The translations under genes were made by a program, and so were the position numbers. Shown in pieces: positions 18,104 to 26,720 of a DNA stretch of 64,000 bases. Location: NCBI RefSeq assembly GCF_014397785.1, contig NZ_VZQQ01000028.1, positions 19,167-83,166 of the forward strand. The letters are read 5' to 3'. Numbering within the stretch: position 1 is the stretch's first letter; each line of letters begins with the position of its first letter. The DNA comes from Paraburkholderia podalyriae (lineage in GTDB: Bacteria; Pseudomonadota; Gammaproteobacteria; Burkholderiales; Burkholderiaceae). Under the pieces are notes generated by a model. That model worked only from the letters and a program-made list of their open reading frames with translations. It was not told where the DNA came from and ran no database searches.

Positions 18104-19720
18104 ATGAATGCATCAAATCAACAAAAGTCGCTTGATGTCATCATCGTCGGGGCCGGCTTCGCCGGCCTCTATCAGTTGCACCGCGCCCGCAAGGCGGGCC
18201 TGACTGCCCGCGTGATCGAGGCCGGCGAGGACGTCGGCGGCACCTGGTACTGGAACCGCTACCCCGGCGCGCGGTGCGACGTAGAAAGCCTCGACTACTC
18301 GTTTTCCTTCGACGCGGAGCTCGAACAGGAATGGACCTGGGGCGAGCGCTATGCGACACAGCCGGAAATTTTGCGTTACATCCACCATGTCGCCGACCGA
18401 TTCGACCTGCGGCGCGATATCCAGTTTCGCACGCGTGTGACGCGGGCAATATTTGACGAACAGGCAAAGCGATGGACCCTGGAGACAGACGCGGGCGAGT
18501 CATTCGACGCGCAGTTCTGTGTGATGGCCACTGGATGCCTCTCCATCGCGCAAGCCCCAAATTTCAAGGGCCTGGACAGCTTCGCCGGCACTTGGTATCA
18601 CAGCGCCGATTGGCCGAAAGAGGGCGTGGATTTCGCCGGCAAGCGGGTAGGGGTGATAGGCACGGGTTCTAGCGGTGTGCAGATGATTCCGTTGATCGCG
18701 GAACAGGCCGACCATTTGACGGTCTTTCAGCGCACCGCCAACTTCAGCGTGCCGGCCCAGAACGAGCCGCTCGACGACGAGGCCGTCCGCCATGCCAAGG
18801 CCCACTACCGTGAGCGGCGGGCCCGCGCGAGAGAAGCCAACAACGGCCTGTATCTGGAGGCCGTCGACAAATCGGCCCTCGAGGTTTCTGAAGAGGAGCG
18901 GCTGCGCGAGTTCGAGTTCCGCTGGCGCGGTGCCGGTGGCGGATTCCGGATGCTGCGCGCATTCAATGACCTGCTGGTCAATGAAAAAGCCAACGAGTAT
19001 GTCTCCGACTTCGTGCGCTCCAAGATCCGTGCGATCGTGCGCGACCCGAAAGTGGCCGAACTGCTTTGCCCTAAGAAGGAGCTGCGCTTCGGCACGAAGC
19101 GCCTCTGTGTGGACTCCGGCTACTACGAAACATTCAACCGGCCCAACGTGACGTTGGTCGACGTGAAGACTGCGCCGATCGAGAAAGTGACCCCGCGTGG
19201 GCTGCGTACGAGCGCGCAAGAGTTTGAGCTGGACATCCTCGTGTTCGCGACCGGTTTCGACGCCATGACGGGTGCGCTGCGTGCCATCGACATCCGCGGA
19301 GTCGGAGGCGTGACGCTGGGGGAAAGGTGGCAGCACGGTCCACGCACTTACCTGGGCGTATCGTGCGCGGGCTTTCCTAACATGTTCATCATCGCGGGGC
19401 CCGGCAGCCCATCGGTGCTCAGCAACGTCGTGCACTCCATCGAAGAGCACGTCGATTGGGTCACTCGGTTGATTCAGTACGCGCGTAAGACCAATCGGGC
19501 CTACGTCGCTTGCGAGCTCCAGGCGGAGAACGAGTGGGTTCACCACGTCAACGAGGTGGCCGATCGCACCCTCTACCCACGCGGCAATTCGTGGTACGTC
19601 GGCGCCAATATCCCGGGCAAGCCTCGAATTTTCATGCCCTATGTGGGCGGGGTGCCGGCTTACCGCAAGATTTTGAACGAGGTGGCCGATGCCGGATACC
19701 GCGGGTTCGTGCTCTCCTGA
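18104..19720 (+). CDS. Type I Baeyer-Villiger flavin monooxygenase
   Basis: A 538-residue FAD/NADPH monooxygenase, close to the usual cyclohexanone monooxygenase length. The diagnostic fingerprint FxGxxxHxxxWP is present as FAGTWYHSADWP (about residues 160-171), flanked by two Rossmann motifs, GAGFAG (16-21) and GTGSSG (186-191). GGTWYWNRYPGARCD near residue 45 is also typical. It inserts oxygen next to a ketone, giving an ester or lactone. Start at 18104 is chosen because the first Rossmann motif follows 15 residues later; the frame is open further upstream. The fingerprint makes the class secure; the natural ketone is unknown. Confidence 0.92.
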   Translation: MNASNQQKSLDVIIVGAGFAGLYQLHRARKAGLTARVIEAGEDVGGTWYWNRYPGARCDVESLDYSFSFDAELEQEWTWGERYATQPEILRYIHHVADRFDLRRDIQFRTRVTRAIFDEQAKRWTLETDAGESFDAQFCVMATGCLSIAQAPNFKGLDSFAGTWYHSADWPKEGVDFAGKRVGVIGTGSSGVQMIPLIAEQADHLTVFQRTANFSVPAQNEPLDDEAVRHAKAHYRERRARAREANNGLYLEAVDKSALEVSEEERLREFEFRWRGAGGGFRMLRAFNDLLVNEKANEYVSDFVRSKIRAIVRDPKVAELLCPKKELRFGTKRLCVDSGYYETFNRPNVTLVDVKTAPIEKVTPRGLRTSAQEFELDILVFATGFDAMTGALRAIDIRGVGGVTLGERWQHGPRTYLGVSCAGFPNMFIIAGPGSPSVLSNVVHSIEEHVDWVTRLIQYARKTNRAYVACELQAENEWVHHVNEVADRTLYPRGNSWYVGANIPGKPRIFMPYVGGVPAYRKILNEVADAGYRGFVLS

Positions 19721-19744
19721 AAAACGGATAAAAGGAAGTCCTGA

Positions 19745-20710
19745 ATGAAAACGCTTGTCTTGGGCGGAACTGGCTTTATAGGGATGCATGTCGCGCGCGA
19801 GCTTGCCGCGAGGGGCGAAGAAATTGTGATCGCAGGTGCCAGAGCTGAGCGCTCGCCTGCGGAACTGAAGGAGTTTTTCGGGGAGGCCCCGCAGCAGGAA
19901 CGAATTGATTTGACGGTCAGCTATGACGTCTTCGATGCGATTGCCCGTATCAAGCCGGATAAGGTATTCGATGCGTCGGGGTATGCCCCCAAATCGATGT
20001 CGCCGGCGCGTGAAGTGCATTTACGAACGGCTTGTGCGCTCAATGTGATCGAAGCCTGTCGAATCATGAATGTCGGACAACTTACGATCACCAGTTCCAG
20101 CGACATCTACTGGGGCTTGGACTCAAAATACTATCCGTATAGCGAGGCAGGCCCGATCGCCATCACTGAGCAGAAGGACCATCACTACATTCAGGCTGGG
20201 CCCAAGAAGTTGCTCGAGGCGATCGCCGCCATCTTTCAGCGCCAGACGGACCTCGACATCCGAATCGTGAGAATCGACGGCACATACGGGCCGCTCTACA
20301 ACAAGATGATCAATGTCGTCGCGCGGATGGTTCATGCCGCCGTGCGCGGCGTCGCCATGGATCTGACCTCAGACAAAGGGCGCTTGCCATGCGCGGACAT
20401 GGCCTGGGACTTCAACTATGTCAAGGACCACGCATACGGCATGGCGCTGGTCCACCAGGCGATTGCCCCGGAGCACAAGGTCTACAACGTGGGCAGTGGC
20501 AAAACCACGCGGCTGGATGAATTCGCTGACGCAGTCAACGCGCTGTTCCCAGGCGCGATACCGCCGTTGCCGCTGCACCCTCATGGGCCTTCGAGCGACC
20601 AACGCTATTTGGACATAACGCGCGTGCGTGCGCTCGGCTATGAACCACGATGGTCGGTTGCGACCGGGGTTGCTGATTACGTGCAATGGCTGCAATCCCA
20701 TGACGTCTGA
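19745..20710 (+). CDS. NAD-dependent epimerase/dehydratase-family protein
   Basis: A 321-residue extended SDR. The N-terminal motif LVLGGTGFIGMHVARELAAR binds the dinucleotide. SSSDIYWG is the serine segment. The expected catalytic YxxxK is unusual: after the tyrosine the sequence is HHYIQAGPKKLLE, placing the lysine six or seven positions on. The enzyme may therefore use another geometry or act as a reductase or binding protein. It begins 24 bases after the monooxygenase and is surely cotranscribed with it. It could reduce or rearrange the monooxygenase substrate or product; no lactone hydrolase is evident in the locus. Confidence 0.75.
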   Translation: MKTLVLGGTGFIGMHVARELAARGEEIVIAGARAERSPAELKEFFGEAPQQERIDLTVSYDVFDAIARIKPDKVFDASGYAPKSMSPAREVHLRTACALNVIEACRIMNVGQLTITSSSDIYWGLDSKYYPYSEAGPIAITEQKDHHYIQAGPKKLLEAIAAIFQRQTDLDIRIVRIDGTYGPLYNKMINVVARMVHAAVRGVAMDLTSDKGRLPCADMAWDFNYVKDHAYGMALVHQAIAPEHKVYNVGSGKTTRLDEFADAVNALFPGAIPPLPLHPHGPSSDQRYLDITRVRALGYEPRWSVATGVADYVQWLQSHDV

Positions 20711-21265
20711 TTTTGGTGCTCGAGGGCAGCGCAAGGCGATGAGGTCAGTGGGCCGCCGGCCCACGCGGTGGCGGTCATGGGCGTTGCGGCCGCCGGGAAG
20801 TCGGCCCCGCGCATGACGACCTCGCGCTCGCGCGGGCGGCCGAATTTCTGGACGCCGCCACTTTCGATGGCCTGCGCATCCGGCTTTCCCGACCTAACGA
20901 CTCCAAGCACCCCACCTGCAAAAGTGAACAATAAATTCTGCGGTGCTCATCCCCCCGTTGCCCCGCCAGTGGTGGCTACACGCTCTCGGCATGGTCGAAA
21001 GGACCTGTAGGATTTCGATGCCGGCCAAAGTGAATCTGAATTACAATTACGCTTCCCGGGGACCTCAGCGGAAATTCCGGTCCATGCGGCTCAGGCGGTG
21101 TTTTGACAACCACTCGGGGGTTGAATCTGGAGGGGGCGGGCGCCCAGGCGTGAACTGGATTCCTTGAGACTGAGTGATGTCGAAAAGACGTTGAGCAGCG
21201 GGAAGCCGCAATTGATGAATGTTCCGGCCGAGTGCCGGCCAGACTAATGGACGATTGTTCTCGTT
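20711..21265. promoter_or_regulatory. Intergenic region before the tetR gene
   Basis: About 555 bases with no convincing gene. It holds a degenerate version of the regulon dyad at 21030-21045 and a weaker GTGAAC-AATA-AATTCT at 20924-20939. Confidence 0.45.
21030..21050 (+). promoter_or_regulatory. Degenerate dyad, site G, before tetR
   Basis: GTGAAT-CTGA followed by ATTACAATTAC. The left half matches the consensus; the right half lacks one T but the segment contains two overlapping ATTAC blocks. A weaker copy before the regulator's own gene would fit autoregulation. It is 236 bases from the start, so this is tentative. Confidence 0.4.
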
Positions 21266-21976
21266 ATGGACGAACTCATCGAGCCGGCGACCCGGCGCAC
21301 ACCGAAAGGCAATACGACGCGAGAAGCGATCAAGCTTGCGGCGAAACGCGCGTTGGCAGCAGATGGGTTTTCGAATGCGAAAATTGCCGACATCATGGCG
21401 AGCGCCAACCGCTCGCCGGGTGCATTCTACAAATACTATCCAAGCAAGGAAGCACTGCTACACGAGCTGCTTGACGAATTTCGCACGCGCCTCAAGGCGG
21501 AAGTAAACCGCCCCTTGAACACGCGTGGGGACCCGCTCGAACACCTGAAAGAGCGGTTAGGAGCGTTCTGGAAGATCTATCGCGATGATTGGCCTGTGGC
21601 AACTGCAGCATTTCAGATGTCGATGGCGGATCGTGAGTTCGCTCGTGCATGGCATGGTGTGAGGCAACAGGGCATACGAGGCATGTCAAGCGTGATCAAG
21701 CTCCTCCAAAAGGAAGGCTATTGCCCCGGGCTCGATAGCGAACTGATTGCTTCGGCACTGTGTTCGATGCTCGAATACACCGGCTACAACTGGACTGCGC
21801 GCGCCGGTGACTTTCCAGATCGGCTGATCGATGACGGGGCCGCTATTGAGGTACTGACTCGACTGGTCCTGAACGGTGTGAGAGGAGGCCCCGCTGAGAC
21901 AACAGCCGCGTCTCCCGCAGACAAGGAACCCGGCCGCGATCCGGTACGGCGTCGTGCAAAATCGGAGCGCAGCTGA
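21266..21976 (+). CDS. TetR-family transcriptional regulator
   Basis: A 236-residue regulator with an N-terminal TetR helix-turn-helix: AIKLAAKRALAADGFSNAKI and ADIMASANRSPGAFYKYYPSKEALL (about residues 18-65). The rest is a helical ligand-binding domain without recognised specificity. The C-terminal 25 residues are basic and probably disordered. It is the only TetR-type gene among the seven dyad-controlled units, and TetR proteins bind short inverted repeats like GTRAAT-N4-ATTTAC. I therefore infer that it is the local repressor, released by the pathway substrate or a CoA ester. Confidence 0.88.
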   Translation: MDELIEPATRRTPKGNTTREAIKLAAKRALAADGFSNAKIADIMASANRSPGAFYKYYPSKEALLHELLDEFRTRLKAEVNRPLNTRGDPLEHLKERLGAFWKIYRDDWPVATAAFQMSMADREFARAWHGVRQQGIRGMSSVIKLLQKEGYCPGLDSELIASALCSMLEYTGYNWTARAGDFPDRLIDDGAAIEVLTRLVLNGVRGGPAETTAASPADKEPGRDPVRRRAKSERS

Positions 21977-22783
21977 GCCGGCGAATCTTATGCAGTGGTT
22001 GAGGCCTCGAGAAGCATGGGGGCCAGGGGCGACGCGCGAAGTCGCGTTCAGCGCATGGATGTTTCGGGGTCCGGCTGCGCGACCCAGTTGGTGATCCTCT
22101 GTGTCGTCGGCTCGAGAACTCGCGCACCAAATGTCCGGGCGTGCGCCCAGTCTTCGCGAACTCCACATCTCCGCGTGGAGATCCGTCGAATGAGGCTTTC
22201 GATGCTTGCCCGTGCCGACATTCCCCTCATCCAAGAGCAGAGTCCGTCTTTCGTGGCTCAACTCAACCTCGACTGACCCCTATCGTTGCGCTTCGTGTAT
22301 TGGGACGGGCTGCGGTGTCTAACGGTTCACCCCCGATTCTTCGCGTCTGCGCAGCACAAACTCGCAGGTCATTACTGGAAGCACAGTTCGGGTAAACCAA
22401 AAGTGAATTCCAATTTACTTATGGCCACTGATAGGCTCTAATAGCTACCAAAGGGCCGAACTTCCAAACGGCCACTGTGATGACACAGTAGGGTCTCGCT
22501 CTTGACCCTTAGCGGCTTGCCGAAGAATGCATGGCGTTCTTGCCAAGGAGGGCTAGGAAGTGCGCCGCAAGGGGGGGCGGTAACGCCCACGCCAAACAAT
22601 TGAGGCAATGACGAATTGCACGGAAGCCGGCACGCGCGAACCGCACTGAACGATAGATGTCGCGCCGGATGGCCATAGACCGCAGGGGGCGTCATCGGCT
22701 CGTTCAGAACGAGGCGGAATGTGAATGCGTCGGCATAAAGACGGTGATTAGTAATACTAAATAAATTGAACGGAGACAGACAC
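21977..22783. promoter_or_regulatory. Intergenic region between tetR and porin
   Basis: About 800 bases. Short ORFs on both strands have no recognisable similarity. The clear element is dyad site F at 22403-22418, 366 bases from the porin start; an unseen leader or small gene may lie between. Confidence 0.45.
22403..22418 (+). promoter_or_regulatory. 16-bp dyad operator, site F (GTGAAT-TCCA-ATTTAC)
   Basis: 6-4-6 dyad with one left-half change; ATTTAC is followed by TTATGG. It is the site most distant from its gene, the intact porin. Confidence 0.6.
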
Positions 22784-23908
22784 GTGAAATCTAAATTGGC
22801 TAATCTTTTTGTTGCGTCGTACCTGCTGAGCTTCGCCGGACTGGCGAGTGCCCAGAGCAGCGTGACCCTCTACGGCTTGATCTCGACGGCTATCGCCTAT
22901 GCGAATAATCAGAAAGGTGGCTCTTCATGGTTCGTGGCGAACGGCCCGATGCAGCCGCCACGCTTCGGACTGAAGGGAACCGAGGACCTCGGCGGTGGGC
23001 TGCATGCCATCTTCACGCTGGAGAGCGGCTTCAGCATCACCAATGGATCGCTTTCGCAGGGCGGGCGCATGTTCGGCCGGCAGGCGTTCGTCGGCTTGTC
23101 GTCCGATCGTATCGGCACGATCACCGTCGGGCGGCAATACGACCTCGGCGCCGCAACGCTCTGTGCCTATGAGTCGGCGTGCCAGTTCGCCGCCTACGGC
23201 ACGCATATCGGCGACAACGACAACGTGTTCAACACGTTCCGCGTCAACAACGCTGTCCAGTTCAAGAGCCTCGATTATCGCGGGTTGCAAGTCGCCGCGC
23301 TTTACGGCTTTTCGAACAAAGCCGACGGGTTCTCCGACAACAGCAGCTACAGCGCTGGCGTGACATACCGCAACGGCGGTCTGTCGCTTGGCGCGGCCTA
23401 TAACCAGGTCACAATGCCGAACGATCCGAATAACACCGGCGGCGCTGTTTCGGGCGACTACGGCTTCAGTTCGCCATTCATCACTAATCCTGCGACCGGC
23501 GCAGGCGTCGCCAAACAGTGGATGTTCGGCGCAGGCGGGGCCTATAAGTTCGGCGCGGCAAGCGCGTCCGTGCTCTATACGAAGTCGCGCTTCGACTACC
23601 TCGATACGTCCAGGGTCGACCTGAACAACTTCGAGGTCTCGCTGGTGGATTATGTGCTACCCGATTTGCTCGCTGGCGCAGCCTACATCTACACATCAGG
23701 CAGCTATCACCCGCAACCTGTCGACCCGAAATGGCACCAGGTCAATGTCGGACTCGACTATTTCCTGAGCAAGCGGACCGACCTCTTTCTCGTCGGCATC
23801 TACCAGCACGCGGCCGGTGATGCAAAGTTCGCACAGATCTATTCGCTGTCGCCTTCCAGCACGAGAACGCAAGTGTACGGACTGGCGGGGATGCGGACGA
23901 AATTCTGA
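22784..23908 (+). CDS. Gram-negative outer-membrane porin
   Basis: A 374-residue trimeric beta-barrel porin of the Burkholderia Omp38/OpcP type. The GTG start at 22784 follows CGGAGACAGACAC and gives a signal peptide ending ASA before QSSVTLYGLISTAIAYANN. The pattern RFGLKGTEDLGGGLHAIFTLESGF and FGRQAFVGLSSDRIGTITVGRQYD is family-typical, and the chain ends in phenylalanine (MRTKF) as needed for barrel assembly. It probably admits the region 1 substrate and may replace the decayed porin at 13789-14871. Confidence 0.9.
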   Translation: MKSKLANLFVASYLLSFAGLASAQSSVTLYGLISTAIAYANNQKGGSSWFVANGPMQPPRFGLKGTEDLGGGLHAIFTLESGFSITNGSLSQGGRMFGRQAFVGLSSDRIGTITVGRQYDLGAATLCAYESACQFAAYGTHIGDNDNVFNTFRVNNAVQFKSLDYRGLQVAALYGFSNKADGFSDNSSYSAGVTYRNGGLSLGAAYNQVTMPNDPNNTGGAVSGDYGFSSPFITNPATGAGVAKQWMFGAGGAYKFGAASASVLYTKSRFDYLDTSRVDLNNFEVSLVDYVLPDLLAGAAYIYTSGSYHPQPVDPKWHQVNVGLDYFLSKRTDLFLVGIYQHAAGDAKFAQIYSLSPSSTRTQVYGLAGMRTKF

Positions 23909-23929
23909 GACGAGGGCCCCCGGCTTGCA

Positions 23930-24200
23930 CCGTGGCGATTGCGCGAGACAGATCGTAGCTCTTCGAGCAGCGCCTTCGCCTCTCGCAAGTCGGTGGAATC
24001 GAAGCCTTCCGTGAAAGCGCCATAGAATCCGGCCAGCCGCTGGCGTGCCGCCTCACTCTTGCCTTGTGCTTGCCACAGGCGCGCGAGGCTCAACGTAGCG
24101 CGCAGCTCGAGGACTTCGCGCCCCAACCGCTACGCTTCGTTCCGCCATCCCGGGTGTGGATGAGCGTCTGAAAGCCTTCTGCGCGGTTCGCGGAGGCGCG
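23930..24200 (-). pseudogene. C-terminal remnant of a predicted ATPase/adenylate-cyclase-like TPR protein
   Basis: The minus strand encodes LELRATLSLARLWQAQGKS and then YGAFTEGFDSTDLREAKALL, the usual C-terminal tail of large bacterial cyclase/AAA-type ATPases with TPR repeats. Just before it, in another frame, EGFQTLIHTRDGGTKR also fits that family. The rest of the gene is absent: the upstream side meets the IS630 element, and the frame runs through the expected stop into the porin end. It is therefore a fragment, presumably cut by rearrangement. Confidence 0.5.
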
Positions 24201-24326
24201 GCAGCCGGACGAGCTTAGGCACGTGGCCCTGACGGCAGCGCCTGGGCATTAACCCGGGACGGCTTCCAAACTGGACGATCGCTTGACCACAGCCGTATGA
24301 CACTCCGGCCCTCCGATCCCGCGGAG

Positions 24327-25462
24327 TTACTAACCAGTGCGTAAGTAAGCGAACATAAATCGACGCCATGGCCTAAGCTTTAAGGGGTTTAGGGAGAGGC
24401 GAGATGCGCGAGGACGACGGCCGGCAGCTTTCACATGCAACGCTGGAAGAGATCCGCATTCGGGCGGTCAAGCGTGTCGAAGCTGGCGAGTCGCCGGAGG
24501 ACGTGATCCGCACGCTGGGATTCTCGAGAGCGCGTATTTACGAGTGGTTGGCGGCCTGGCGCGAAGGGGGGATCGAGGCGTTACGAGCCAAGGCAATCCC
24601 TGGTCGACCGATGAAGCTCTCGTCCGAGGCTATCCGCTTCGTCTATCAGACGGTCACAACGAAGAACCCCATGCAGATGAAGTTCGAGTTTGCATTGTGG
24701 ACGCGAGACATGGTGCGGGAGTTGATTCGCGATCATTTCAACGTCAGGCTCTCCGAGGTGTCGGTCGGTCGACTGCTGCGCAAGCTCGGGCTTTCACCCC
24801 AGCGTCCGCTTGCGCGTGCTTACCAACGCGACCCTGAACTGGTCGAGTCATGGATGCAGAACGAATACCCGGCCATTGCCGGGCAGGCCAAACGCTGCGG
24901 GGCACAGATCTTCTTCGTCGACGAATCGACGGTGCGATCGGACTATCACAGCGGCACGACCTGGGCACCGGTCGGTCAAACACCGGTAGTCGAAGTCACT
25001 GGCGCGCGCTTCAAGGTGAACCTGATCTCAGCGATCAGCCCGCGTGGCCAACTTCGATTCATGTGTTTCGAAGGCAGCTTCAAGATCTCCGTGTACGTCG
25101 ACTTCGTCAAACGGCTGATGCTCACCGCTGATGCGCCTGTCTTCCTGATTGCCGATGGTCATCCGGTACATCGTTGCAAAGCGATCCGGCAGCTTGCCGC
25201 AGAATCGGATGGGCGCCTTTGTCTGTTCTTCCTTCCTGCTTACTCGCCAGACCTGAACCCGGACGAGTTGGTATGGGGTTATCTCAAACATCACAAGATC
25301 GGCAAGCTTGCCATCAAAGGTCCGGGGCATCTCAAGCAGCGAGTTCGAGCGGTTCTGCGCTCGTTGCAGAAGATTCCGGCCTTGGTCCGATCCATGTTTC
25401 AACATCCGTCAGTCCGCTACGCGGCATGATTCATGTCCGGTTACTTTGTTTCGGCTTAGTAA
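24327..25462 (+). mobile_element. IS630-family insertion sequence
   Basis: The transposase gene 24404-25429 is bracketed by imperfect inverted ends. Left, from 24327, TTACTAACC...AAGTAAGCGAACATAAATC; right, read inward on the minus strand from 25462, TTACTAAGCC...AAGTAACCGGACATGAATC. TA dinucleotides at 24331 and 25457 fit the TA target preference of the family. Exact ends are uncertain by a few bases. Confidence 0.7.
24404..25429 (+). CDS. IS630-family transposase
   Basis: A 341-residue complete transposase. An N-terminal helix-turn-helix region (EEIRIRAVKRVEAGESPEDV then LGFSRARIYEWLAAWREGG) is followed by a DDE domain: first Asp in FFVDESTVRSD, second in VFLIADGHPVHR, and the glutamate in the family signature FLPAYSPDLNPDELVWGYLK. 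All three catalytic residues are present, so the element may be active. The start at 24404 has a GGGAGAGGCG ribosome binding site. Confidence 0.92.
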   Translation: MREDDGRQLSHATLEEIRIRAVKRVEAGESPEDVIRTLGFSRARIYEWLAAWREGGIEALRAKAIPGRPMKLSSEAIRFVYQTVTTKNPMQMKFEFALWTRDMVRELIRDHFNVRLSEVSVGRLLRKLGLSPQRPLARAYQRDPELVESWMQNEYPAIAGQAKRCGAQIFFVDESTVRSDYHSGTTWAPVGQTPVVEVTGARFKVNLISAISPRGQLRFMCFEGSFKISVYVDFVKRLMLTADAPVFLIADGHPVHRCKAIRQLAAESDGRLCLFFLPAYSPDLNPDELVWGYLKHHKIGKLAIKGPGHLKQRVRAVLRSLQKIPALVRSMFQHPSVRYAA

Positions 25463-25773
25463 GTGAGGTGCGTCAACGGGACCAGTCTCGCGCGCCTCGG
25501 CGTGAAGGCCGGGGACATCGACTGACTTGGCACGAAAAGGGGCTCAGGCCCGGAAGTCCTAGTGTCGGCCGCCCCCGACTTGACATAAAAGGAATTAGCA
25601 TTTTATTAGTTAGTATAACTATGTATTGTGCGACATATAAAATCCCGCCTGCGGACCGGAGAAGCCTCGTCAGGAACTGCTCAGGTGGGTGAGCTGTAAG
25701 ACCGCAGGTTTTTGCACAGCGATAGCGCTGATCCTGGAAAGTGCCGAATGACGTGCCCGGGGGGATGCCGCGC
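25430..25773. other. Intergenic region after the IS element
   Basis: About 340 bases with the IS right end and an AT-rich patch near 25575-25640, lower in GC than its surroundings. No gene is apparent. It may be foreign or promoterless junction DNA. Confidence 0.4.
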
Positions 25774-26154
25774 CTAGTGGATGTCACGCATATCCGCGAT
25801 GCCGAGTTCACCGGCGAGCTGGGCGAGTCGTTTGTCCAAGGTCCAAAGTGACGCACCGGGAGTCATCAAAGTTGACGCAAGCAGCGTAAGGTCGCTGCTG
25901 CCGCAGCCTCGCCCATAAAATTGTCTTGCCTCGATAAACTCCATCACCTCAGTCCATGTCGCGTGCGTCGCATGTTGCAGCAGCCCGATGTCGTGGAGCG
26001 TACGTGCGCGGGGTGCAGGCGGAGTGCCGCAGGCGAGCTCAACAAGCACAACTGGATGGGTGAGCGCCTGATCGCTGGTGATCAGCTGGACCAGTCTCGC
26101 ATTCGCGCGACGGAAATGATCGACCCACACAGATGTATCGATGAGGACGCTCAT
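25774..26154 (-). CDS. vapC: VapC-like PIN-domain toxin ribonuclease
   Basis: A 126-residue PIN-domain protein. Conserved acidic residues are visible in VLIDTSVWVDHF (Asp6), in VELACG (Glu near 38), in GSSDLTLLAS (Asp near 87) and in WTLDKRL (Asp near 107). Such toxins cleave specific tRNA or rRNA sites and are held inactive by their antitoxin. Its start overlaps the end of the upstream vapB gene by four bases, the usual arrangement of a type II pair. It lies in the accessory strip next to the IS630 element. Confidence 0.9.
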   Translation of the reverse strand: MSVLIDTSVWVDHFRRANARLVQLITSDQALTHPVVLVELACGTPPAPRARTLHDIGLLQHATHATWTEVMEFIEARQFYGRGCGSSDLTLLASTLMTPGASLWTLDKRLAQLAGELGIADMRDIH

Positions 26155-26357
26155 TGAGCCGCAGGCTCCGATCGGCGCCGCGGGATGTCGGGCATACCGG
26201 GCTCGGTGCCGCCCAGCGACGCCAGACGCTTACCAGCCTGAACGCGAACAAACGTCTGCATCGCCACTCGAAACAGGTCGGCCTTATCCATGTCAGGGTC
26301 GGCGAGCTCAAGAGCGCGCTCGTAAAGGTTGTCGTCGATCGTAACAGTGGTTCGCAT
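26151..26357 (-). CDS. vapB: VapB-like ribbon-helix-helix antitoxin
   Basis: A 68-residue protein starting MRTTVTIDDNLYERALELAD, the short beta strand and helix of a VapB (type II, VapB_antitoxin) DNA-binding domain. The C-terminal half is charged and probably wraps around VapC. Immediately before it, around 26360-26400, a small AT-rich segment with TGATGC and GCATCA repeats could be the autoregulatory operator. Cotranscribed with vapC. Confidence 0.88.
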   Translation of the reverse strand: MRTTVTIDDNLYERALELADPDMDKADLFRVAMQTFVRVQAGKRLASLGGTEPGMPDIPRRRSEPAAQ

Positions 26358-26359
26358 TT

Positions 26360-26402
26360 GACTTCCAGTTGATGCTGAATTGCATCAATTATAGCATCAA
26401 AT
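26360..26402 (-). promoter_or_regulatory. AT-rich repeat region before vapBC, candidate operator
   Basis: Contains TTGATGC (from 26369) and two copies of GCATCAA (near 26383 and 26394), so inverted and direct copies of the same heptamer lie within 35 bases of the vapB start. This is the usual form of a VapBC autorepression site. Confidence 0.5.
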
Positions 26403-26496
26403 ATTTGACGCTTCTTCCTGCACGAAAGATGGGGTAGGCCGCACGGGAGTGTCGAAGGAGCTGTGTTGCGTGCAACGCGCCGGATCCACGGCGTGC

Positions 26497-26676
26497 TCAC
26501 TGCGTCACTGTGGGGCGACCATCCGCAACGACTCGACCAGCTGCTGCAGCGACGGGCTCCGCGGAGAAATCGCGCTTCCACGCGATCAAGTTTTCGAGAA
26601 ACGTGCCGAAAAACTGCTTATCCCCAGGCTTGGCTTCGCGCTGCCAGAGATCACCGCTCACACCCAGGAATGTCAT
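26497..26676 (-). CDS. Hypothetical 59-residue protein
   Basis: A short ORF beginning MTFLGVSGDLWQREAK and continuing PGDKQFFGTFLENLIAWKRDF. Composition looks like a real, soluble protein, perhaps the C-terminal end of a larger accessory-region protein. It follows, on the same strand, the hypothetical gene at 26721-27179 by 44 bases. I do not recognise a family. It may be a remnant. Confidence 0.4.
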   Translation of the reverse strand: MTFLGVSGDLWQREAKPGDKQFFGTFLENLIAWKRDFSAEPVAAAAGRVVADGRPTVTQ

Positions 26677-26720
26677 AGCTTGAACTCATACACCTACAAG
26701 CCAGTGCAGCGGCGCGAGTG

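Noticed and set aside
18500..20020. Minus-strand ORF of 506 codons
   Set aside because: Antisense to the Baeyer-Villiger monooxygenase and part of the epimerase gene, both with strong family motifs.
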